Positions 1 to 5,097 of a stretch of 5,097 nt of DNA are shown in pieces. Below the pieces are notes generated by a model. The model searched no databases. It had not been told where the DNA came from and saw only the letters and a program-made list of their open reading frames with translations. The DNA is taken from the NCBI GenBank assembly GCA_005877345.1, contig VBPR01000011.1, positions 1 through 5,097 of the forward strand. The letters are read 5' to 3'. Position 1 is the first letter of the stretch; each line of letters starts with the position of its first letter. This DNA is from Nitrososphaerota archaeon (GTDB lineage Archaea > Thermoproteota > Nitrososphaeria > Nitrososphaerales > Nitrososphaeraceae). The position numbers were made by a program, and so were the translations under genes.

Positions 1-260
1 AATGAATCATTATTAGTTGTAATTAGGTTGCGTGATTTGTATTCACTACTGTGAAAACTCCACATACCAGTTACTCCAGAAACATCCATTGACAGGGAAT
101 CAAGTAGACTTGACAACTTCTTTGCATCAATTAAATCTGGTTCTCCATAAACTTCCACAGTGTCGAATCCTTGCTGTTTCAAATTTTCAAGAGTTTTTTG
201 TATTGGCTCCAAATTTTTAAAAGATGATAATGTTATCGAGTACTTCCAGGACATGTCCAT
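1..260 (-). CDS. Partial sugar phosphate isomerase/epimerase-like TIM-barrel protein (N-terminal 86 codons)
   Basis: This reading frame runs from an ATG at 260 to the window edge without a stop, so the 3' part is missing. A second ATG two codons later (254) is an alternative start; upstream the frame holds no other ATG/GTG/TTG before a stop at 287-285. The visible protein begins MDMSWKYSITLSSF, then has an amphipathic helix (about residues 17-30) and the segment GFDTVEVYGEP (31-41). This is the usual beta1-alpha1-beta2 opening of xylose-isomerase-like TIM barrels, with Glu36 where such proteins often place a substrate or metal ligand. SGVTGMWSF (61-69) fits beta3, and the following SRNLITTNND resembles the loop where these proteins read R-x-L-x-x-x-D. 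The gene starts 11 bases after the eboF-like stop and probably shares its transcript. It is not a copy of the EboE-like gene; only the fold-level pattern is shared. Substrate cannot be told from this fragment. Confidence 0.72.
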   Translation of the reverse strand, partial: MDMSWKYSITLSSFKNLEPIQKTLENLKQQGFDTVEVYGEPDLIDAKKLSSLLDSLSMDVSGVTGMWSFHSSEYKSRNLITTNNDS

Positions 261-271
261 CGTATTTTGTG

Positions 272-1594
272 TTATAACAAGTTCTTAAGATATTTGCCGA
301 TGGTAACTATACTCAAATCATCGCTCTCATTTGTTACGGCAATATCTTTCTTATTTGATACGTAAACTGGCTTAGCTTGCCCCTCTGATGGTAATCTGCC
401 ATGTGAGCCTTTAACTAATTTACCATCCAATGGTATAGACTTTGTACTAGGGTCAAAGAATAATTCAACAGGATCATAACCAGGCTTTCTATGAATGTCA
501 ACTTTCTTCGCAAAGCTTGGAGACTTGGACGAATCAAACCACCAGTAATAACTAAACCATTTGTCCGTATTTGACACTGCTATAAGATCACCACTCCTCG
601 GATGGTTTATCCTAAGGTGTCGCTTCGATTCATTATCTAGTATTATGTCTACCCCTTTTATTCCCTCTAAAATTTTTTTCACTGAATTTGAATAATTCTC
701 TTTAACATAAATATGTGCTACTTGATGGTCCACCATTGCAAAAGCCTTGCTATACTCAAGGTCTAAATACTCTACTTCTTCAATCTCTCTCACAGAAATA
801 AGTTCATTTTCTCTAAATATAGTATTTAATGAAATATCAGAATTAACATCTGTGAATCCATATTCTGAAAAAATGATAAATTGCGTATCTTCTATTATAC
901 CAATATTAGTTACCTTCTTAACTAATCTACCAACCAAATCGTCAACAAACTTTAGATCATCTTTTATATTGTTATAGGATGTTCCGTTTCTTTGGAAAGC
1001 ATAATCCAAATGCGGGATATACGTAAATAAGAAATTAGGCATTTCATTTTCTAATACAAATTCTGTTGCCAATTCTATCCACTCGCTTGATTTTTTAGAG
1101 ACTAAGGGACCCCAGTACCATGACAAGTCAAATTTTCCTATTTTCTGGATTAGTTTTTCATAGAATCCTGGTGGTTTGCTATAACACCACATTATTATTC
1201 TGTCATCCATATGCAATGGACGCGGGGTTAATACAATATCAGCACTAGAGTACATCGTATTTTGCCAAAACAAAACGGCCGTTTTCGAACCATTGCCTCG
1301 CATCTTATTAGTATCCCAAATTCTATCGGCCTGAACCAATTTACTTGATTGTTCCCAAAAAGAAACGGCATAGTCTTGTCTATTGTACAATCCATTTGAA
1401 ATGATTCCATGTATTTCAGGATATGAGCCTGATAATAAACTACTCTGCACGGTACATGTTACTGCAGGAAATACTGTTTCAATATTCCTTGTTTCCCCAG
1501 TTTGTGAAATATTGAATATGTTTGGAGTTAGGTTTTCAGAAATATGCTTTCTTTCTAAACCCACAATATCGATAACTATTATATGTTTAGCCAT
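272..1594 (-). CDS. eboF: EboF-like alkaline phosphatase / nucleotide pyrophosphatase superfamily protein
   Basis: This is a 440-residue protein with an ATG start. N-terminal VIDIVGL supplies the first metal-ligand Asp (Asp9). FPAVTCTVQSSLLSG (42-56) followed by HGIISNGL (62-69) aligns with the nucleophile region of nucleotide pyrophosphatase/phosphodiesterases, placing Thr46 as nucleophile. IPHLDYAFQRNG (193-204) corresponds to the usual PDxxGH ligand motif: Asp197 is kept, but Gln201 stands where His is usual. SEYGF (243-247) occupies the usual SDHG site, with Glu244-Tyr245 instead of Asp-His. Further landmarks are DHQVAH (289-294), HPRSGD (331-336), HRKPGYDP (368-375) and GSHG (396-399), whose His398 would be the last ligand. 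These long motifs are what I recall for EboF proteins of ebo clusters. No signal peptide or membrane segment is visible, so it is probably cytoplasmic, unlike many secreted relatives. It lies 46 bases after the eboC-like gene and 11 before the partial TIM-barrel gene. Its role would be hydrolysis of a phosphate ester or diester; the substrate is unknown. Confidence 0.85.
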   Translation of the reverse strand: MAKHIIVIDIVGLERKHISENLTPNIFNISQTGETRNIETVFPAVTCTVQSSLLSGSYPEIHGIISNGLYNRQDYAVSFWEQSSKLVQADRIWDTNKMRGNGSKTAVLFWQNTMYSSADIVLTPRPLHMDDRIIMWCYSKPPGFYEKLIQKIGKFDLSWYWGPLVSKKSSEWIELATEFVLENEMPNFLFTYIPHLDYAFQRNGTSYNNIKDDLKFVDDLVGRLVKKVTNIGIIEDTQFIIFSEYGFTDVNSDISLNTIFRENELISVREIEEVEYLDLEYSKAFAMVDHQVAHIYVKENYSNSVKKILEGIKGVDIILDNESKRHLRINHPRSGDLIAVSNTDKWFSYYWWFDSSKSPSFAKKVDIHRKPGYDPVELFFDPSTKSIPLDGKLVKGSHGRLPSEGQAKPVYVSNKKDIAVTNESDDLSIVTIGKYLKNLL

Positions 1595-1640
1595 TAGAGT
1601 ATTGGAATTTATAGAGAATTTAACTCTAATTATTTTTTTC

Positions 1641-2537
1641 TCAGGTCATGTACATTTTTCTTGCCAATATGAGCAACGGGGCCAATAATACCAGAACAAC
1701 CAAACCTATCTCTATTCCTCTTATTCCGCTCAAAAATGTCGAGTCAAGGACTATAATTGACAAAATCATATTTTGTACAATCCGTTGTATTCCTGAGGCA
1801 TCTTGCTTGTGAATTTTGTAGAACGTTACAGCCATAATAAATGAAAAAAGTGCCAGGATAATTAGACACTCATATTTGAAGAATCCCATGAGTGAAAAAA
1901 AGGCGATTAAGGAGATTATAGCAACAATTATGATAGGTATTAAAAATAATTTTGTATTTTTTGGAAACCCGTGAATTTCATATCTACTTATAAATCCTAT
2001 CAAGCACACGTAAACAAAGGTTATTGTCAATACAAATGTTAGAATAATGAGTTGAGGAAAGCTACCAATATGACCAAAATCTACACTTGCACCCAGCATT
2101 ACATTAATGACTCTTGCAGCTGCAATAGTAAACGGACCCGCCTGTGTTTTCTTTAGATATTTATCGTATCCGAAAATAAGGACAAATAAAAAAGATGATG
2201 TAACGAGTGTTGGAATACTAACAATTAATGACAAACCTAGAGCCAAGACTGAAAATGCCGTAACTAGGCCAATAGCTGCTCTTCTTGATACTTTACCTGA
2301 TGCAAGGGGTCTGTCGGGCCTTTCTTTCTTATCAATGTTATAATCAAAGAGATCATTTAGTATGAGTCCCACACAATAAAGCAGAATAGAAATAGTTACT
2401 AACAATAGTACCTGAACATAGGATGTCAATGTCAGTGATGAAGCTATAACAAAACCAACCAGAATGTTCGAAGGAAGAGTAAATAGATTTGGAAGTCTGA
2501 CTAGAATCAGGTAATCTTTGAAATTGGGTCTTTGCAT
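1641..2537 (-). CDS. eboC: EboC-like UbiA-family membrane prenyltransferase
   Basis: UbiA enzymes move a prenyl chain from its diphosphate to an acceptor inside the membrane. I start this protein at ATG 2537 (298 residues). An in-frame GTG at 2546 would add three residues, but its GTGA sits five bases before the ATG and may instead be part of a weak ribosome site. The first aspartate motif NDLFDYNID (61-69) is intact and is followed by RPDRPLASG (73-81), which together are diagnostic of UbiA. YDKYLK (124-129) and AARVINVMLG (140-149) follow. The second Asp-rich motif usual in UbiA (D-x-x-x-D before a later helix) is absent; its place is taken by ISRYEIHG (183-190), with Glu187. This agrees with what I recall of EboC proteins. 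About nine hydrophobic helices span roughly residues 18-37, 40-61, 87-108, 110-124, 136-152, 161-184, 197-220, 223-242 and 257-293 (the last probably two). It sits 81 bases after the EboE-like gene and 46 before the EboF-like gene. The donor is probably a short or long isoprenyl diphosphate; the acceptor is unknown. Confidence 0.85.
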   Translation of the reverse strand: MQRPNFKDYLILVRLPNLFTLPSNILVGFVIASSLTLTSYVQVLLLVTISILLYCVGLILNDLFDYNIDKKERPDRPLASGKVSRRAAIGLVTAFSVLALGLSLIVSIPTLVTSSFLFVLIFGYDKYLKKTQAGPFTIAAARVINVMLGASVDFGHIGSFPQLIILTFVLTITFVYVCLIGFISRYEIHGFPKNTKLFLIPIIIVAIISLIAFFSLMGFFKYECLIILALFSFIMAVTFYKIHKQDASGIQRIVQNMILSIIVLDSTFLSGIRGIEIGLVVLVLLAPLLILARKMYMT

Positions 2538-2618
2538 AAGTGTCACTGATAATAAAGGAAATGAATAAATGAATGAAAAATGATCGGATTATTCGACAAT
2601 GTAAAAATCATTTCTTAG

Positions 2619-3452
2619 CTAAAGACAGTCAAGTGATTTAATAAATTCCATTGCTTGCTTTGCAGCATACGTTGGATATTCCTGATACGGATACAGTTCT
2701 ATTGTAATGAATCCATCATAACCAATATCTTTCAACGATTTAAGGACGGACTTAATTTCTATTGCTCCTTCACCAAGCATAAGATGCTGATGAGTCCTAT
2801 CCGCGGCTATATCTTCTAAATGTACATGGCGTACATAGTCAGATAATGTGTATATAACTTGGGAGGGATCTTCGCCCACACAGAAAAAATGCCCAACATC
2901 AAAATTTAATCCAATATACTTTGAATCAAAATTTTTAATAAACCTAATAAATTGCTGGGAATTCTCAATTAATAGTCCTGGTTCTGGTTCTACAAGTACA
3001 GTAACATTTTCATTTTCTGCTGAATCTAATATCTCACTTATACCATTCTCAAAGACTTTCAATAGTTCATTTTTGCTCAATCTATGATCGATTATTGGGC
3101 CTCCTGGTTCTGTGGAAATGTTACTGACCCCAAGTTTACTAGCTAATTTTATGCAATCTAAAGTATGTCCAATCCGCATTTTACGGAGTTCAGGGTCGCT
3201 TTCAATCCATGAGGGATGATGTGTATCTCCTATTGCAAAAAGGGTAAACGCATTCAAATTGGAAATACTTATTCCTAATTTTGATAGTAATTGCTTAATT
3301 TCATTAATATCAGTATTAGTAAGTGTTTTGGGATACGCGTGTGGGATATCACAAAGTATCTCGACTCCTTCATAGCCAATTTCAGATAGTGTATATATTG
3401 TATCTTTTAAGGAAAATTTTTTAAATGCGTTTGTACTGAATGCAAATTCCAT
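2619..3452 (-). CDS. eboE: EboE-like sugar phosphate isomerase/epimerase (xylose isomerase-like TIM barrel)
   Basis: This is a 277-residue cytosolic protein with an ATG start and a full-length AP endonuclease 2/xylose isomerase-type TIM barrel. Strand landmarks appear in order: MEFAFSTNAF (1-10), GYEGVEILCD (26-35), ISISNLNAF (61-69), STEPGGP (113-119), VTVLVEPEPG (150-159), IGLNFDVGH (180-188), VRHVHLED (207-214), GEGAIEI (227-233) and GFITIELYP (247-255). The expected divalent metal ligands are Glu155 or Glu157, Asp185 (with His188 nearby), His211 and Glu252, so the active site seems complete. Members of this family isomerise or epimerise sugars and cyclitols (for example myo-inositol catabolism enzymes), and the same fold also occurs in endonuclease IV. 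The small-molecule reading fits the neighbours better. The gene starts 9 bases after the EboB-like stop, implying co-transcription and perhaps translational coupling. Assignment to EboE rests on the family plus the neighbouring eboB, eboC and eboF types; TIM-barrel sequence alone would not settle it. Confidence 0.83.
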   Translation of the reverse strand: MEFAFSTNAFKKFSLKDTIYTLSEIGYEGVEILCDIPHAYPKTLTNTDINEIKQLLSKLGISISNLNAFTLFAIGDTHHPSWIESDPELRKMRIGHTLDCIKLASKLGVSNISTEPGGPIIDHRLSKNELLKVFENGISEILDSAENENVTVLVEPEPGLLIENSQQFIRFIKNFDSKYIGLNFDVGHFFCVGEDPSQVIYTLSDYVRHVHLEDIAADRTHQHLMLGEGAIEIKSVLKSLKDIGYDGFITIELYPYQEYPTYAAKQAMEFIKSLDCL

Positions 3453-3461
3453 GTCTGTCTA

Positions 3462-4271
3462 TCATGGTTTCCAAACGAATTTGGGAGATTGTTTAAAAAA
3501 TTCATAAGCGTTGTAAAGTGTTACTTTTTCAATATCATTCTCGCTGAACCCTCTTTTTTTCATTTCTTTTGCTACTAAAGGCACACTCAAGGGGTCAGAT
3601 ATTCCCCAATCAGCTGAGCTATTTATCATAATTTTATCTACACCATTCTTTTCAATTATGTCGATTGCTCTTGTCGGAGAAAGTTTTGTTATGGGATAAA
3701 CAGTCAGCCCGGCCCAACATCCAAGCTCCAATGTTTTTTCTATTGTTTCTTCCGTATTATGATCAATAAGGATTTTATTTGATAAATCCAACAGGTTCTT
3801 ATTTTTAAGAACAGATTTCGTACGTTCAATCCCGTCCTTTTTATTGACATGTGGGAGGTGGATCATTGTGAGCATCTCCTTTTCCACTGCAATATTCAGT
3901 TGCAAATGAAATAATTCCTCTTCTAAATTATTAATCAAATTGTAGCCAATTTCGCCAATTGCAACGACCCTCTCTCTATCCAAATATTTTGACATAGCTT
4001 CAAGTGCATCTAGAGCAAGTGGTCTTACAGTGGATTCCTTCGGATTGACCGATAAACAAACATAATGATCAATCGCAAATTCCTTCGACCTTCCAGTTTC
4101 AAAAGATATCATGTGTTCCCAATAATCTTCAAAAGTACCTACGGAAGTTCTTGGACTACCCAACCAAAAAGAGGGTTGAACAATAACCTCTATACCGGCT
4201 TTAGACATTAACTCGTAATCGTCAGTAGTTCTAGAATACATGTGTATGTGTGGATCAAAAAAACGTCCCAA
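3462..4271 (-). CDS. eboB: EboB-like TatD-type metal-dependent hydrolase
   Basis: This is a 269-residue amidohydrolase-superfamily protein. The start is TTG at 4271: upstream the frame offers only ATT and ATA before a stop at 4280-4278, and the first in-frame ATG (residue 11) would remove the metal-binding HxH. A GGTGA sequence six bases before the TTG supports this start. DPHIHMYSRTTDDYE (6-20) carries the HxH metal motif (His8, His10). PSFWLGSPRTSVGTFEDYW (33-51) and CLSVNPKE (72-79) are typical of the EboB subgroup. VVAIGEIGYN (102-111) gives the bridging Glu107. HLPH (138-141) and LIDHN (168-172) supply the later His ligands (His138, His171), and SSADWG (218-223) supplies the conserved catalytic Asp221. 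All ligands of a binuclear TatD-like centre therefore appear present. TatD proteins are often nucleases, but this ebo-type subgroup more probably acts on a small molecule (inference). It is the first gene of the minus-strand operon, just downstream of a TATA-like element. Confidence 0.87.
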   Translation of the reverse strand: MGRFFDPHIHMYSRTTDDYELMSKAGIEVIVQPSFWLGSPRTSVGTFEDYWEHMISFETGRSKEFAIDHYVCLSVNPKESTVRPLALDALEAMSKYLDRERVVAIGEIGYNLINNLEEELFHLQLNIAVEKEMLTMIHLPHVNKKDGIERTKSVLKNKNLLDLSNKILIDHNTEETIEKTLELGCWAGLTVYPITKLSPTRAIDIIEKNGVDKIMINSSADWGISDPLSVPLVAKEMKKRGFSENDIEKVTLYNAYEFFKQSPKFVWKP

Positions 4272-4277
4272 AATTAT

Positions 4278-4282
4278 TCACC
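4278..4282 (-). promoter_or_regulatory. Possible Shine-Dalgarno site for the TTG start of the eboB-like gene
   Basis: On the minus strand GGGTGA precedes the TTG start, with six bases between GGTGA and TTG. GGTGA matches the UCACC end of archaeal 16S rRNA. It is the clearest ribosome site in the window and helps fix the non-ATG start. Confidence 0.45.
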
Positions 4283-4300
4283 CATATTGAAACAAGTCCT

Positions 4301-4310
4301 TTTTTATATG
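4301..4310 (-). promoter_or_regulatory. Candidate TATA box for the ebo-like operon
   Basis: The minus strand reads CATATAAAAA here, like an archaeal TATA box. Its centre is about 34 bases before the TTG start of the eboB-like gene, which predicts a transcript start near 4278-4282 and a leader of about 7-11 bases. The upstream BRE is not convincing. Since the core also reads TTTATATG on the plus strand, it could in principle serve pyrD instead, with a leader of over 90 bases. Confidence 0.4.
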
Positions 4311-4391
4311 TGTCTAGTGTATTAGCGCCAGAAAAAGAGCAGCTGAAATTCCGACTTGAAATAATCATCAGCCTTATTTTTGTAATTTAGA

Positions 4392-4399
4392 TTAAATAA
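4392..4399 (+). promoter_or_regulatory. Candidate TATA box for pyrD
   Basis: TTAAATAA lies with its centre about 30 bases before the proposed TTG start at 4426. An archaeal start site 25-27 bases downstream of the centre would fall near 4421-4423, giving an almost leaderless transcript. This fits the lack of any Shine-Dalgarno-like sequence before that TTG. The sequence is simply AT-rich, so the call is tentative. Confidence 0.35.
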
Positions 4400-4425
4400 C
4401 CATTATTCAAATTATTTAGCTATCA

Positions 4426-5097
4426 TTGAGTATTGATGATAGAAACTATAATCTTTCTGTTGAATTAGATAAAATACATCTTCGTAACCCAACCATGCTG
4501 GCTTCAGGAATTCTCGGCATATCCCAAAGTATCTTTGAGCGATTATATAATGAGAATATTGGTGCCGTCGTGACTAAATCAATTAGTGTTGATCCGATGA
4601 AAGGGTACCCAAATCCAACAGTAATTCCACTAGGTTGCGGAAGTTATCTTAATGCCGTAGGTCTATCAAATCCTGGTTTACATGCATTTTCAAAGGAATT
4701 ATCTCAAAATAAAAGTATTCCAATAATCATTAGCCTTGTTGGTTCCTCTGAGAAGGAATTTTCAAAGATGGTCAAAGTCTTTGATTCACTGAATATTCTT
4801 GGATATGAGATCAATCTATCTTGTCCTCATGTCTCTAAAATGGGTATGGAAGTTGGCGATGATCCAGAAGCGGTCAGCAAGATTGTTAGTACAGTTAGGG
4901 TGAATACCAACAAACCAATCTCCGTCAAAGTAGGAGTTGGTTCTGTTGATGTTGTTGAACTATCAAGGATAGCAATAGATGCAGGTGCTAATATCATTAC
5001 TGCCATAAACACGTTGAGGGCCATGAGTATTGATGTTGAAACAATGATGCCAATCTTAAGTAATCGCATTGGAGGACTATCCGGGAGTGCAATAAAA
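4426..5097 (+). CDS. pyrD: Dihydroorotate dehydrogenase, family 1 (partial, C-terminus beyond the window)
   Basis: The enzyme oxidises dihydroorotate to orotate with FMN, the fourth step of UMP synthesis, in the cytosol. The frame is open from a TAG at 4417 to the right edge (224 codons; about 80 more are expected). I choose TTG 4426 because it gives NLSVELDKIHLRNPTMLASG, the normal PyrD N-terminus; ATG 4495 would start inside that conserved region. Landmarks are ASGILG (26-31), VTKSI (49-53, FMN/substrate Lys51), GYPNPT (60-65), LNAVGLSNPG (75-84), INLSCPHV (129-136) with Cys133 as the family-1 catalytic base, VKVGVG (167-172, FMN-contacting Lys168), ITAINT (191-196), and GGLSGSAIK (216-224). 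The last motif resembles the GGLSGPAIKP of family 1B enzymes, which use NAD through a PyrK subunit, but no pyrK is visible here. His135 stands where many characterised enzymes have Asn. It is transcribed away from the ebo-like operon. Confidence 0.93.
   Translation, partial: MSIDDRNYNLSVELDKIHLRNPTMLASGILGISQSIFERLYNENIGAVVTKSISVDPMKGYPNPTVIPLGCGSYLNAVGLSNPGLHAFSKELSQNKSIPIIISLVGSSEKEFSKMVKVFDSLNILGYEINLSCPHVSKMGMEVGDDPEAVSKIVSTVRVNTNKPISVKVGVGSVDVVELSRIAIDAGANIITAINTLRAMSIDVETMMPILSNRIGGLSGSAIK

Larger units (their letters stand above)
4272..4425. other. Divergent intergenic region between the ebo-like operon and pyrD
   Basis: The 154-base AT-rich spacer separates the divergent genes and should hold both promoters. 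It contains the two TATA-like elements listed separately. I see no tRNA, strong hairpin, riboswitch-like structure or long inverted repeat in it. A very short frame (ATG at 4285, three codons on the minus strand) is not considered a gene. Confidence 0.6.

Noticed and set aside
32..220. A 62-codon open frame on the plus strand at the left edge
   Set aside because: It lies opposite the partial TIM-barrel gene, whose minus-strand protein has clear family motifs; the plus-strand product shows none.
747..977. A 76-codon open frame on the plus strand
   Set aside because: It is antisense to the EboF-like gene and its serine-rich product resembles no family.
1228..1410. A 60-codon minus-strand frame inside the EboF-like gene
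   Set aside because: It is a frame-shifted reading of the same conserved coding region, with no motif of its own.
1606..1614. TATA-like CTATAAATT on the minus strand before the EboF-like gene
   Set aside because: Its centre is only about 16 bases from the ATG, so a start 25-27 bases downstream would fall inside the coding region.
1629..1640. T-rich run on the plus strand in the eboC-eboF gap
   Set aside because: It would be a U-rich end only for plus-strand transcripts, and no plus-strand gene lies there.
1383..1688. A 101-codon plus-strand frame spanning the eboC-eboF gap
   Set aside because: It is antisense to the conserved start of the EboF-like gene and the end of the EboC-like gene; no recognisable domain.
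2107..2343. A 78-codon plus-strand frame
   Set aside because: It is antisense to the diagnostic Asp-rich region of the UbiA-like gene.
2848..3087. A 79-codon plus-strand frame
   Set aside because: It is antisense to the metal-site half of the EboE-like gene, low-complexity and without a motif.
4827..5069. An 80-codon minus-strand frame with a hydrophobic, Thr-rich product
   Set aside because: It is antisense to conserved pyrD coding sequence; hydrophobicity follows from the complementary codons.
1..5097. CRISPR arrays, tRNA or rRNA genes, insertion sequences, long repeats
   Set aside because: None seen on reading; the window is almost fully accounted for by protein-coding genes and short gaps.

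Overview
The window looks like a piece of an AT-rich prokaryotic chromosome (roughly a third G+C by eye), most likely archaeal and possibly Nitrososphaeria (Thaumarchaeota). The reasons are several. The rightmost gene is a family-1 dihydroorotate dehydrogenase of archaeal appearance (LASGILG and GGLSG motifs). Most genes lack a clear purine-rich Shine-Dalgarno site, two genes start with TTG, and TATA-box-like elements lie at suitable distances upstream of the divergent genes. The lineage is an inference and has not been proven.

Layout: positions 4271 down to 1 carry five same-strand (minus) genes with short gaps (9, 81, 46 and 11 bases), which fits one operon. In transcription order they are: an EboB-like TatD-type metal hydrolase (3462-4271); an EboE-like xylose-isomerase-type TIM barrel (2619-3452); an EboC-like UbiA prenyltransferase (1641-2537); an EboF-like alkaline phosphatase/nucleotide pyrophosphatase-superfamily protein (272-1594); and the first 86 codons of a second, different xylose-isomerase-type TIM-barrel protein (1-260), cut by the window edge. 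A 154-base divergent intergenic region (4272-4425) separates this operon from pyrD on the plus strand (4426 to the right edge, 224 codons, cut at its 3' side).

The four complete minus-strand genes match four of the six members of the 'ebo' cluster (eboA-F), which is known from cyanobacteria, Bacteroidetes, some other bacteria and a few algal plastids. The cluster has been linked to export of the scytonemin precursor in cyanobacteria, but its product is unknown. The order here is B-E-C-F. EboD (a 3-dehydroquinate-synthase-like sugar phosphate cyclase) and EboA are not in the window and would have to lie past the left edge or elsewhere. A plausible reading (inference) is that sugar- or cyclitol-like intermediates are shaped by the TIM-barrel and TatD-like enzymes, attached to an isoprenoid in the membrane by the prenyltransferase, and processed by the phosphodiesterase-like protein. 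PyrD belongs to pyrimidine synthesis and appears to be an unrelated divergent neighbour.
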